Shown: one piece after another, positions 46,029 to 54,531 of the stretch
How the letters are laid out: every line of letters begins with the position of its first letter
Numbering within the stretch: position 1 is the first letter of the stretch
Notes under the pieces: model-generated
What the model saw: the letters and a program-made list of their open reading frames with translations, nothing else
What the model was told of the DNA's origin: nothing
Database searches by the model: none
Assembly (NCBI GenBank): GCA_965232465.1
Contig: OZ246977.1
Location: 372,001 to 436,000 of the forward strand
Source: G965232465 sp965232465
GTDB lineage: Bacteria > Pseudomonadota > Alphaproteobacteria > JAQWUY01
Direction of reading: 5' to 3'
DNA length: 64,000 nucleotides
Position numbers and translations under genes: made by a program

Positions 46029-46529
46029 TTATTGGTTACTTTTATCCTGCAATCGCAATTCCCGTGCCCGCTGTAAAATTGCATTTGTGACTGTTTGTGT
46101 CTCCGCCCGTGATACGCTTACATTATTCCAACGGTTGTCTTTAAATATCCGCTTGTATACATTTATCCGTACACCAGATGCCATTAAATCCCCAGATAAT
46201 ACCAGTGCAGATATGCGCATTTGTTCATCTTGATTTTTTGTATTGACCCATTCGGTTTGAATAAAGCCCGCTTGGGGTTCGGCCGTGTCAATGGGCATGA
46301 CGCTCAGCGTGTCCAAAGCCCCTTGCCACAAATAGGCATTGATGGCGATTGTATTTCCTTTTAAGGATTCATCCAGCCCACCTAATTGGTTGCCAAACCC
46401 TAAAAAGGATCCTTCTTCATCCCGTTGAATTTCCGCTTGTGTTCGGTTGTCTGGGGGGGTTATTTCACACGCACTCAGCACTATTGCCACAGATGCCATG
46501 ATAAAGTACTTAAAACCTGTATATTTCAT
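46029..46529 (-). CDS. DUF3576 lipoprotein
   Basis: 166 residues. A signal peptide ends in a lipobox (VAIVLSAC), then a domain containing GNQLGGLDESLKGNTIAINAYLWQGALDTLS, characteristic of the alphaproteobacterial DUF3576 family, which lies upstream of leuS in many genomes. The function is unknown; the lipobox suggests the outer or inner membrane facing the periplasm. Confidence 0.88.
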   Translation of the reverse strand: MKYTGFKYFIMASVAIVLSACEITPPDNRTQAEIQRDEEGSFLGFGNQLGGLDESLKGNTIAINAYLWQGALDTLSVMPIDTAEPQAGFIQTEWVNTKNQDEQMRISALVLSGDLMASGVRINVYKRIFKDNRWNNVSVSRAETQTVTNAILQRARELRLQDKSNQ

Positions 46530-46643
46530 AATTCGATCCTTAAAAAAATAGTAAAAAAATAAAATTTGACTGTTGTAAAAAAAATTTTATGACGAACTAT
46601 AACAAAACCCGCATTTATTTTCAATATATACCTGCATAAATAT

Positions 46644-46674
46644 AAAAAAAGGGGGACACACAGTGTGTATCCCC
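46644..46674 (-). terminator. Terminator of the porin gene
   Basis: On the minus strand GGGGATACACAC pairs with GTGTGTCCCC around a short loop and is followed by seven Ts. It is 36 bases beyond the porin stop. Confidence 0.85.
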
Positions 46675-46709
46675 AATTTTGATATAACAAAATTATAAGA
46701 AATTAAAAA

Positions 46710-47636
46710 TTAAAAGTTAATAACTGTACCAACATAAGTCTGTTTCTGACCCTCTTCTTTGTTGTTTTCAGCAAATACTTTTAAACCTTCGGCAACTTTA
46801 TATTCCGCCAATAGGAAAGTATTTTTGTTGCTGTCGTCCGTATCGATCGGGGATTTCTTGGAGTGGTAAGATACCAGGAATAATCCTGTTTCATACTTAC
46901 CGCCAATGGATTCGAATTTTTTCTTATCGCCATCTGTGCCACGGCCATATTCCAAAGTAAATCCAGCCATACCAGCACTTAAACCCCATGCGGTTTCGGT
47001 TTTATCGTCTTCTTTGATATTACCCCATCCCACTTTTACTTGTACGCCAGAAAAAGTACCAGAATATCCTACACCAATGGATTTTTCTTCTTTTGTGTTT
47101 GCCGTCCAAGTGTATGCTGCACGGAAACCGCTTAGCGTAGGCGTGGTGTATGTTATGCCCCTTGTGGTGCGTGAATCAGCTGTTTCTACGCCAAACGCTT
47201 TACCACCCAATTCCCGTGCCGCAGTGGCATGCCGTCCCATATCCACTCGACCGAAGGAACCAGAAATCCAAGTGTTAATTTGTGATATGGTTTGTTGACC
47301 TTCTTCGAAATTAGATGCTAATGAGGTATCAGCGGCTAATACCTGCTTAGTTTTTGCAGTATTAGCAGCACTCACTGAAGTTACAGATGGAGTAAGACTT
47401 ACATCTAAGGTATCGTCTGTACTTTGTGCATTTTCAACCTTTATCTTGTATGTACCACCGAAAGTCAAACCATTGGAAGAAGTTTTTGAACCAGAAAATA
47501 AAACTTCTCCTTCTGTTTTTAGGGTCTTTTCATCATCTTCTTTTTGGTACTGTGCGGTAATTTTACCAGATACAGTTGCCGCAAATGCGGATCCTGTGAA
47601 TGCAAGAACTGTTGTTGCCAATAATATTTTTTTCAT
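46710..47636 (-). CDS. Outer-membrane porin (Gram-negative porin family)
   Basis: 308 residues. A signal peptide (MKKILLATTVLAFTGSAFA) is followed by a chain of amphipathic beta strands (VSGKITAQYQKED, GLTFGGTYKIKVE, GFTLEYGRGTD) and a C-terminal Phe (TYVGTVINF), the signal for outer-membrane insertion. A loop-3-like segment (GRVDMGRHATAARELG) precedes the middle strands. It forms a general diffusion channel. GAAAGGA precedes the ATG. Confidence 0.88.
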   Translation of the reverse strand: MKKILLATTVLAFTGSAFAATVSGKITAQYQKEDDEKTLKTEGEVLFSGSKTSSNGLTFGGTYKIKVENAQSTDDTLDVSLTPSVTSVSAANTAKTKQVLAADTSLASNFEEGQQTISQINTWISGSFGRVDMGRHATAARELGGKAFGVETADSRTTRGITYTTPTLSGFRAAYTWTANTKEEKSIGVGYSGTFSGVQVKVGWGNIKEDDKTETAWGLSAGMAGFTLEYGRGTDGDKKKFESIGGKYETGLFLVSYHSKKSPIDTDDSNKNTFLLAEYKVAEGLKVFAENNKEEGQKQTYVGTVINF

Positions 47637-48093
47637 TATATTAATCCTTTCAGATATATTTAAGATTTAAATTCCCCCTTGATTAAGGTGGGTAGGAAAT
47701 GAAAAAACCACCACAACCAAGGGGGGTGGGCAAAGCCCGCTATATTAAAACACCCCGGAGAGTTCAGGGTATGTTTAAGAATATACAATCAACATTAAAA
47801 ATGGGCGTAACACCACCACATTTATAGCATTAACTGTACAAATTTTATGATTGAACATAAAAGAGCCATCGCTTATATATCAACTTACATAGGTGGACAC
47901 CTAAGATATAAAAAAGTAAGCCGACACGACAACAGGAATAATATAATATGGAATAGTGCAATAAGTAAAATACAAAAATCAAAAAATTATAAAAAAATAA
48001 AAAGTGTTGCATTTTTGCAACATGCACAAGAACAACCACCCGGTGGTGGCTGGGCAGGGGCGGAAGCACATAAGTGGCGTAATTTCTGATATT
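47637..48093. other. Porin leader region and end of the phoB transcript
   Basis: 457 bases without a gene. Near the porin start it holds the ribosome binding site and a GC-rich leader with GGGC/GCCC and CACCTTAATCAAGG segments that may fold in the mRNA; no promoter hexamers stand out. Towards 48000 lies the phoB terminator hairpin and an imperfect CCACC-CGG-TGGTGG repeat. Open frames here are low complexity and have no support. Confidence 0.5.
47996..48020 (-). terminator. Terminator of the phoR-phoB transcript
   Basis: On the minus strand GTTGCA, loop AAAA, TGCAAC is followed by ACTTTTTATTTTT. It lies about 75 bases beyond the phoB stop. Confidence 0.65.
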
Positions 48094-48789
48094 TTAATCC
48101 TTTTTATCGCTGATGCGGTATCCTTCACCCCATACAGATTCTATGATTTGGGGGGTGTTGAATTTTTTGCGTAACCGTGTTACATGCACATCGATTGTGC
48201 GTTCGTCCACATCCGCATACATCCCCCACACCTTATTAAGAATTTTTTCACGGGATAAAATACGGTTAGTATTTTTTAGCAAATATACCAGTATATCATA
48301 TTCTTTACGAACGATTTTCAGGGGTATGCCATCTTCATATACAGTTTTTTCATTTAAATTAACAGATATATTACCACAACATAGCATAGAATTTGTTTTT
48401 CTCTCTCGTCGTAAAGATGCTTTAATACGGGCAACCAATTCCCGTGGAGAAAACGGTTTAATCATATAATCATCCGCCCCAATGGTTAACGATTGAATTT
48501 TGTCCGATTCCTCGCCCCGGGCGGTCAACATGATAATGGGAATATGTCGATTGCTGATTTTGCGGATCTGCTTTATAATGTCGATACCGCTTTTTTCGGG
48601 TAACATCCAATCTACCACCATTAAATCCGGGTCAATCTGTAATGCCATATCCAATCCCATTTGTCCATCGGTTGCTGTGTATATGTTCCAACCGTTGTTT
48701 TGTTGTAAATTATATTTTAAAATTTCCAAAATTGCCTGATCGTCTTCAATTACTAAGATATTGGTATTTTGGATATTAACATTTTGCAT
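48094..48789 (-). CDS. phoB: Phosphate regulon response regulator PhoB-like
   Basis: 231 residues. The receiver has the acidic pair in LVIEDDQAI, phosphoacceptor Asp in LMVVDWMLPEKSG and Lys in YMIKPFSPRELVARI. The winged-helix effector ends with RTIDVHVTRLRKKF and VWGEGYRISD. These are PhoB-type residues. It probably controls genes for phosphate uptake; no pst genes are in the window. It lies 4 bases after the kinase gene. Confidence 0.9.
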   Translation of the reverse strand: MQNVNIQNTNILVIEDDQAILEILKYNLQQNNGWNIYTATDGQMGLDMALQIDPDLMVVDWMLPEKSGIDIIKQIRKISNRHIPIIMLTARGEESDKIQSLTIGADDYMIKPFSPRELVARIKASLRRERKTNSMLCCGNISVNLNEKTVYEDGIPLKIVRKEYDILVYLLKNTNRILSREKILNKVWGMYADVDERTIDVHVTRLRKKFNTPQIIESVWGEGYRISDKKD

Positions 48790-48793
48790 GGTG

Positions 48794-49837
48794 TTATTCC
48801 CTGTTCAGTGGCAATATTACTGTAAAAGTAGACCCCTTATTAAGGGTGCTGGCAATATGTAAATCACCCCGATGTTGCCCGATGATATGCTTAACGATTG
48901 CCAGCCCCAATCCCGTACCGCCGACCGCATGTGAACGGGCTTTGTCAACCCTATAAAACCTTTCGGTTAAACGGTTTATATGTTCGGGGGCAATACCTTC
49001 GCCTTGGTCGATAACTTGTATGGCAACGGCATTTTTGCTGTGCACAGTATCCGCATATATGCGAATGGTAATGCGACTGCCCTCAGGACTGTATTTCACA
49101 GCATTAACAATCAGATTTTGAAACAACTGTATCAATCCGTCCGACAATCCCAGTACAGTTGCTGTACCTTGAAATTGGTCATCGATATGTATATCATATA
49201 TGTCGCTTTCGACGGGCAAACTATCAAGGACTATGGATATAATTTCGGATATTTTTACGGTTTCTGTGGGGGCAATATGCTCCACTTGTTCAATGCGGGA
49301 AAGTGCCAACAAATCGTCCAATACGCGTTTCATGCGTAACGATTCTTTATACATTGTTTGCATAAAATTTTTGGCGACTTCTGTGTCTTGTAATGTTCCA
49401 TCCAACAAAATTTCTGATACCCCCAAAATACTAGTCAGTGGGGTGCGTAGTTCGTGGCTTACATTTGCCACAAAGTCTGAACGCATTTTTTCCGCTTGTA
49501 CCAATTGGGTAGTGTTTTGGAATTGCAATATGACCACAGGGAAATTGTCAATTATCCGTTGCACCACAGATACTTCAAAATATTGCTCTGTTCCGCTGGG
49601 CAGGCTGATTTTGGTTTGTTTTTTTAACGATGCTTTTTGATTGGAAATAACCTGTTTATAACTGCTGTTTAAAGAAAAAAAATCCAGAATGCTACGAATA
49701 TCCGGGTCAAGCCCAAATTCCATCAGCAAATCTTTACCGGTGGTATTGATAAATGCAACAGCATTGTCTTCGACAATAATAACTGGACTAGGTAAACAGC
49801 GCAAGATACCATGATAATGCCGGCTGTGTTCAATCAT
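48794..49837 (-). CDS. PhoR-like histidine kinase without membrane segments
   Basis: 347 residues. A PAS-like N-terminal domain (about residues 8-110) leads straight into the phosphoacceptor motif VANVSHELRTPLTSILGVSEIL and the N, G1 (IDQGEGIAPEH), F and G2 (VGGTGLGLAIV) boxes, as in PhoR. Unlike typical PhoR it has no hydrophobic span. The start has CAGGATA ahead of it and the previous gene ends 31 bases upstream, so no missing exon-like part is hidden. It is presumably cytosolic or held at the membrane by a partner. Confidence 0.88.
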   Translation of the reverse strand: MIEHSRHYHGILRCLPSPVIIVEDNAVAFINTTGKDLLMEFGLDPDIRSILDFFSLNSSYKQVISNQKASLKKQTKISLPSGTEQYFEVSVVQRIIDNFPVVILQFQNTTQLVQAEKMRSDFVANVSHELRTPLTSILGVSEILLDGTLQDTEVAKNFMQTMYKESLRMKRVLDDLLALSRIEQVEHIAPTETVKISEIISIVLDSLPVESDIYDIHIDDQFQGTATVLGLSDGLIQLFQNLIVNAVKYSPEGSRITIRIYADTVHSKNAVAIQVIDQGEGIAPEHINRLTERFYRVDKARSHAVGGTGLGLAIVKHIIGQHRGDLHIASTLNKGSTFTVILPLNRE

Positions 49838-49867
49838 GTATTATCCTGTATTCATTACCCTGCATAT

Positions 49868-50176
49868 TTACTCTGCATGGTCGGAATAAGATGCTTCTTC
49901 CCTGACAACAGCGTTATCGTCTTGTAATAACATTTTAATAGTGTCTGCATTGGTGTTAAAATTGCCTGCCACCTGCACCCGTACAGAAACTTCTGTATCG
50001 GTTGCCAGCCGTTCTAAGGTGGTTGCCCAGGCATTTTCATTGCCTGCTACTTCCACCCGTACGCCAATAGCCATATCCTTGCTTAAATCGTCCAGAATTT
50101 GGGCATCACTTGTACCAAATGCTAATTGTAACCGCTGGGCATCGGTGCCATATTTTTTGTTTAAGGTATCTGTCAT
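49868..50176 (-). CDS. Small leucine-rich repeat variant (LRV-like) protein
   Basis: 102 residues. Two or three short helical repeats share the pattern VRVEVAGNENAWATTLERLA, VRVQVAGNFNTNADTIKML and VREEAS, typical of LRV/HEAT-like repeats. It ends 31 bases before the PhoR-like gene and might be in one transcript. Such proteins are usually protein-binding; I do not know the partner. AT-rich start with no clear ribosome binding site. Confidence 0.65.
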   Translation of the reverse strand: MTDTLNKKYGTDAQRLQLAFGTSDAQILDDLSKDMAIGVRVEVAGNENAWATTLERLATDTEVSVRVQVAGNFNTNADTIKMLLQDDNAVVREEASYSDHAE

Positions 50177-50275
50177 ATTGTATAAATTTCCTAATTTTTT
50201 CGTGGTTTTTAAAGATAAAGTTTGTTATACTGTATATCACAGCATATAAAGAATATTAACCATAAGTGGGATAAA

Positions 50276-50536
50276 ATGCAAATTAAAAATTCATTATTAG
50301 ACGATTTAGCAAAAACAATTACTGGTGCAATGGGGGGGGCAGTGGACGGGGTAGGTACCCTTAAAACTGGTGCAGACGATTTAATAAAATCCCATATCGA
50401 AAAGGCTTTACAAGATTGTGATGTTACCCCCCATGAAGAACACCTTGTGTTAAAAAAACTGGTGGAAAAAGTCATAGCCGAAAATGCCCAGATGAAACAA
50501 CGTATCGAAAATTTGGAAAAACACATAAAAGGATAA
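50276..50536 (+). CDS. ubiK: Ubiquinone biosynthesis accessory factor UbiK (BMFP family)
   Basis: 86 residues from the ATG at 50276. LLDDLAKTITGAMGGAVDG is the membrane-fusogenic amphipathic part, and the C-terminal helix (HLVLKKLVEKVIAENAQM) is the coiled-coil trimerisation region of the BMFP family. It assists ubiquinone hydroxylation steps. The longer frame starting 54 bases upstream has an atypical leader. It lies 7 bases before dapB. Confidence 0.85.
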   Translation: MQIKNSLLDDLAKTITGAMGGAVDGVGTLKTGADDLIKSHIEKALQDCDVTPHEEHLVLKKLVEKVIAENAQMKQRIENLEKHIKG

Positions 50537-50543
50537 TACGATT

Positions 50544-51353
50544 ATGACAATTAATTTTACTATTGTTGGGGCTTCTGGGCGTATGGGGCAGGCATTGATT
50601 CGTTTGATTGCCCATACCCCCCATATTCGGCTTGTGGGGGCAACCGCCCGTTCCGACAGTTCAGCCCTTGGTACAGATGCGGGTACCCATGCAGGTATCG
50701 CCCCATTGGATGTTGCTTTCACCGATGACTTAGATATGGTATTTGCAAACACAGATGTGGTGATTGATTTTACCCCTAGGGGCAATACAGAACACCACCT
50801 AAACATCGCCAAAAAACATAATACAAAAATCGTTATTGGCAGTACGGGATTATCAAATGCCGAAGAGTTGCTGATTGCTGATGTGGGGCGGTTTATTCCC
50901 ATTGTTTATGCGTCTAATTTTTCCATTGGGATGAATACTTTGTTTGCTGTGTGTGAAAAAATATCACCGATTTTATCCGCTGATAAATTCCAAGTGCACA
51001 TTGATGAAACCCATCATGTGCATAAATTGGATGCCCCCAGTGGTACCGCCATTAGCCTTGGTAAGTATGTGGCATCGGGACGGGGCGATGCGTTTAACAG
51101 TGTATACACATACGAATCCCCCCGAAAAACCGATGCGGATATTGTATTTACCGATAATCGCCAAGGGGAAGTTATTGGCGATCATACTGTATCGTTTAAT
51201 GGCGGGCTTGAATCGTTACACTTGACCCATAATGCCCATAATCGGGATGTATTTGCCGATGGTGCCATTTATGCAGGTATCTGGTTACATAACACCAAAA
51301 ACCCTGCTTTATACACCATGCGTGATGTATTGGGATTAAACAGTATCGGTTGA
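50544..51353 (+). CDS. dapB: 4-hydroxy-tetrahydrodipicolinate reductase
   Basis: 269 residues. The NAD(P)-binding motif VGASGRMGQALIRLI, the E/D-H-H motif IDETHHVHKLDAPSGTA and KxDAPSGTA-type Lys are intact. It carries out the second specific step of lysine and meso-diaminopimelate synthesis, supplying the peptidoglycan cross-link. It follows ubiK, a usual neighbour in alphaproteobacteria. Confidence 0.96.
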   Translation: MTINFTIVGASGRMGQALIRLIAHTPHIRLVGATARSDSSALGTDAGTHAGIAPLDVAFTDDLDMVFANTDVVIDFTPRGNTEHHLNIAKKHNTKIVIGSTGLSNAEELLIADVGRFIPIVYASNFSIGMNTLFAVCEKISPILSADKFQVHIDETHHVHKLDAPSGTAISLGKYVASGRGDAFNSVYTYESPRKTDADIVFTDNRQGEVIGDHTVSFNGGLESLHLTHNAHNRDVFADGAIYAGIWLHNTKNPALYTMRDVLGLNSIG

Positions 51354-51358
51354 TATAT

Positions 51359-51500
51359 ATGAGACCTCTGCATAAGTAATTTGTTGCAATATTGTAATAG
51401 TGAATTTTTTGATAAACAGGACAGATTATAACGCAAAAACCATTTACTACCCAGCGTGCTTTATGTATCAGTCAATTGGATGTTTCTGGTGGTTTGGATA
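51359..51500 (+). mobile_element. Possible IS5-type end fragment
   Basis: GAGACCTCTGCATAAGTAAT looks like the terminal repeat of some IS5-family elements, and the following ~120 bases have no gene and resemble decayed insertion sequence. There is no matching second end, so this is tentative. Confidence 0.25.
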
Positions 51501-52894
51501 ATCTTTATCTAGACCTTGAATTATTTATACACACTTAACCCTTTTTTTTCTAATGTTTTAGCCATGGCGATTAGTTTTTCGTCTTGATTGGGATGTCCCA
51601 TTAACATTATACTGATGGGTAGTCCATTTTTAGATTTTGTTATGGGGATGCTTAGACATGGTAATCCTGCTAAGTTTCCAGGCCAACAGAACCATGTCAT
51701 ACTGTCTTGGGTCGTTACACGCATGCCTGCAAATTCTTGGTAGTCGTCCCCATGTTTTGGTGCTGTTACAGGCAGAGTAGGCAGAACTAATATATCCCAT
51801 TCACCAATTTCATTTAACAGATAGTTTACAAATCTTTCTCGTATGGACTGGGCATTTAGTAATTCTACGCCTGTTAATTCCATGCCGGCAATTAAATGTG
51901 CCAAAGTGGTCTCTGAAAACTTATTAGATTGCTGCTTTAACAAAGACTGATGATACGCTGATGCTTCACAGTGTAAAATTGTTTCCCACGCAGAAAAATA
52001 GCTTTGCATCTGTGTTAAAATCACATCCTCATGATGCACATTTATGCGGTGAAAAGCTTCTGATAAAGCCCTGTCGACTTCATCTGAACGCTCCAATCTT
52101 TTACCTACAAGATTTAAGATGCGTATAGAATCTAGACAATTTTGAGGATGGTACGATTTTGCTGTATGTGTGGATTTGTCTTTATCATCCATCCCCAACA
52201 AACACGGTAACAGGAGTTCAATATCATCTAAGCAAGAGGCCATTGGACCGGGTGCATCAAGTGACCAACTAAGGGGGAGTACTCCATACTTTGATGCTCT
52301 GCCATAAGTAGGTTTTAAACCATAAATTCCACATGCTCCTGATGGAATCCTTACAGATCCGCCTGTGTCACTGCCTAATGCACCCCGTACAATACCGATG
52401 CCACAGCCGCACCAGACCCTCCGCTGCTCCCACCTGTGATATAATCTTTATTGTGAGGGTTACGAGTTACGCCGAAACAAGATGTGTTATTTGTTGCCCC
52501 ATATGCCCATTCGTGCATATTGGTTTTACCAAAAATAACTACACCTTGCTGTCGTAAGTTCGCTACAACAGTAGCATCCATTCCTGACGGCTCAAGTGGG
52601 CGGGCATCAGAACATGCAGTTGTGGGATAATCCTTGGTTAGATAATTATCTTTAATGGCAATGGGAACACCATCTAATTTTCCAAGTAAAGTACCTTTTT
52701 TACGGCGGTTATCGGATTGTTGAGATTGTGCTAAAGCAATATCTTTATCAAGGGCAACAAAAGCGTTTAATTCGCCATATTTCTCTGCAAGGTATAAGGC
52801 ATTTTCAACCAATGCAACAGATGTTAGAAATGGTCCCCAAAAACTAGACCATATGTTAAGATAGATTTTACACAACACCAGGAGTAAAATCAAA

Positions 52895-53230
52895 ATGATT
52901 AGAAATCGTAAAAATTACACAGCAAAATTCAAGGCGAAAGTAGTTCGTCATGCGTTACGTGAAGATGTTTCCATATCTGAGTTATCGTCCATTTATGGTG
53001 TCCATAGTTCAGTTATTACCCGCTGGAAGAAGGAGGCTTTGCAATCCATAGAGGATGGATTTTCGGGTAATCTAGTACGCCAACAGGTGGATACTCAAGC
53101 ACAGATAAATATGCTTCATACTAAGATTGGTAAACTTACAGTGGAACGGGATTTTTTAGCAGATGCCTCAGACGCCTTGGGTCTGGGGAGCGAAAATCTT
53201 TTATCTCAGCTGTACAAGAACCGCAAATAA
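52895..53230 (+). CDS. IS3-family transposase OrfA (copy 2)
   Basis: 111 residues; helix-turn-helix then a coiled segment. Differs from copy 1 at one residue (Val for Ile in ALREDVSISELSS). The T TTT TTA heptamer at 53152-53158 is in the zero frame. Confidence 0.93.
   Translation: MIRNRKNYTAKFKAKVVRHALREDVSISELSSIYGVHSSVITRWKKEALQSIEDGFSGNLVRQQVDTQAQINMLHTKIGKLTVERDFLADASDALGLGSENLLSQLYKNRK
53152..53188 (+). promoter_or_regulatory. Programmed -1 frameshift signal
   Basis: Slippery heptamer T TTT TTA (53152-53158), in the OrfA frame, then a 7-base spacer and an 8-bp stem: CCTCAGAC (53166-53173), 7-base loop, GTCTGGGG (53181-53188). The -1 frame stays open from here through OrfB, so an OrfAB fusion transposase can be made. 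The same sequence is in copy 1. Confidence 0.85.
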
Positions 53231-53232
53231 GC

Positions 53233-54093
53233 ATGAGGCGGACATGTGCATTACTAGGTATAAACCGCAGTAGTGTATATTATAAAGCAAAGGAGGCAAG
53301 CATGGAAAACAAAGATATGATGGATTTGATACGCAAAGCATTTGTCAAGTGGCCATTTTATGGGTGCCGTAGGATGACTAAATACTTGCAAAAGTCAGGC
53401 TATAAAGTAAACAGGAAACGGATTTCTAGGCTTATGAAACTTATGGGTTTAAAAGCCATATATCCAAAGCCTAATACCAGCATTCCAGACCGTGCCCACA
53501 AGGTATATCCTTATTTGCTGAGGAATGTAACAGTAAACAGGGTTAATCAAGTTTGGTGTACAGACATTACCTATATTCCCATCCACAAGGGGTACATGTA
53601 TTTGGTCGCCATTATGGACTGGTACAGCCGTAAAGTACTATCGTGGCGATTATCCAATACATTGGATACTGGGTTCTGCATTGAAGCCCTAGAAGACGCA
53701 TTATACACTTACCCTAAGCCCGATATATTGAATACGGATCAGGGAAGCCAGTTTACAGCAACAGCGTTTACAGATATATTAAAAGCCAATGGCATTAAAA
53801 TATCCATGGACGGCAAGGGGGCATGGAAAGACAATGTGTTTATAGAACGGTTATGGCGGAGCTTGAAGTATGAATGTGTGTATCTAAGGGACTTTGTCAA
53901 TGGCACACAGGCACAGCAGGACATAAGGGATTGGATACAGTTTTACAATGCCCACAGACCCCACACAAAATTTGGCTTGCAAACCCCAAATGAAACCTAT
54001 ACAATGCATTTCGATATAAAAGCGGTTCCGCTTACAGCTACACCGCTTCCATATCAAAATAAACAGCAAATTAACCAAAAAAGTCTATCTTAA
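53233..54093 (+). CDS. IS3-family transposase OrfB (copy 2)
   Basis: 286 residues, identical to copy 1. Integrase core with intact DDE residues (CTDITYIP, LNTDQGSQF, NVFIERLWRS). Frame is -1 relative to OrfA. Expressed mainly as the OrfAB fusion, by analogy with the IS3 family. Confidence 0.95.
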   Translation: MRRTCALLGINRSSVYYKAKEASMENKDMMDLIRKAFVKWPFYGCRRMTKYLQKSGYKVNRKRISRLMKLMGLKAIYPKPNTSIPDRAHKVYPYLLRNVTVNRVNQVWCTDITYIPIHKGYMYLVAIMDWYSRKVLSWRLSNTLDTGFCIEALEDALYTYPKPDILNTDQGSQFTATAFTDILKANGIKISMDGKGAWKDNVFIERLWRSLKYECVYLRDFVNGTQAQQDIRDWIQFYNAHRPHTKFGLQTPNETYTMHFDIKAVPLTATPLPYQNKQQINQKSLS

Positions 54094-54177
54094 CTTTAAT
54101 GGTTAATGGTCCAAACAATGGGGTCCACTTCTGTTATTTCCCTATTATTAAGTGCTTTTACCTGTTCTGTCAATGTA

Positions 54178-54330
54178 TTATATTTTTTCATTTTTAAACC
54201 TTTCAGGTGTAAAAATATGAGATGGCTCATTTATGTCAGTAGAGTATGTATTTAACCCCTCACGGATACGAGATAATGTATTTCCTATATACTGTTGTTG
54301 ATCAGATGTTAATTTGTATTGTGTTGTCAT
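54178..54330 (-). CDS. AtzG-like small protein (DUF4089 type)
   Basis: 50 residues from the ATG at 54330, preceded by GGGGG. The end EPSHIFTPERF resembles the PAPVFRP-type end of AtzG/DUF4089 proteins, and the helical start (TSDQQQYIGNTLSRI) fits. AtzG is a small partner that forms a complex with the amidase AtzE. Its stop overlaps the amidase start region, exactly the atzG-atzE arrangement. It is intact, but its partner gene is broken, so it probably has no function now. Confidence 0.65.
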   Translation of the reverse strand: MTTQYKLTSDQQQYIGNTLSRIREGLNTYSTDINEPSHIFTPERFKNEKI

Positions 54331-54331
54331 T

Positions 54332-54459
54332 TTATACCCCCAATAATTCTTGTTGCAAGTCTTTATTCGCAAGCAGATTATCTTTATCTGTTTCTAGACG
54401 AATTGTTCCCTTTTCCATAACATATGCCCGATTGGCAATAGATAAGCAAAAGTCTAAAT
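54332..54459 (-). pseudogene. LivF/UrtE-type ABC transporter ATPase, C-terminal fragment
   Basis: On the minus strand the frame reads NLDFCLSIANRAYVMEKG, then TIRLETDKDNLLANKDLQ, ending LLGV. This is the end of the branched-chain amino acid/urea ABC transporter ATPase LivF (D-loop and C-terminal tail). The rest is cut off by the IS407-group element starting at 54460. Its stop is followed one base later by the AtzG-like ATG, so transporter, AtzG-like and amidase genes formed one operon. Confidence 0.8.
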
Positions 54460-54531
54460 TGACCTGCCCCCTATAAATAGGTCCAAAATTAAGTTAGTAT
54501 TGATTTATCTAAATTATGAAAGGATTTTAAG

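Larger units (their letters stand above)
52826..54132 (+). mobile_element. IS3-family insertion sequence, copy 2
   Basis: 1,307 bases, same length and nearly the same sequence as copy 1 (22937-24243). Ends AGAAATGGTCCCCA and, inverted, AGAAGTGGACCCCA. Flanked by GTT on both sides (52823-52825 and 54133-54135), a target duplication within the amidase gene. It carries intact orfA and orfB. Confidence 0.95.
51521..54191 (-). pseudogene. AtzE-like amidase, broken by an IS and a frameshift
   Basis: The gene starts at the ATG at 54191 (MKKYNTLTEQVKALNNREI after GAAAGG). The IS3-family copy 2 (52826-54132) interrupts it, after which it continues TSVALVENALYLAEKYGELN. Amidase-signature residues are present: Lys in GVPIAIKDNY, Ser in GGSSGGSG, Ser in GSDTGGSVRIPS. 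A one-base deletion near 52396 shifts the frame inside VAS-GIVRGALGSD and brings an early stop. The rest (GLKPTYGRASKYG, to KKGLSVYK) is intact, about 450 residues in all. The catalytic residues were fine before these two hits, so inactivation is recent. Neighbours suggest an amide or urea-like nitrogen source as substrate. Confidence 0.9.

Noticed and set aside
47845..48089. Frames on both strands in the porin-phoB gap
   Set aside because: Low complexity, no ribosome binding site, and they cover the phoB terminator.
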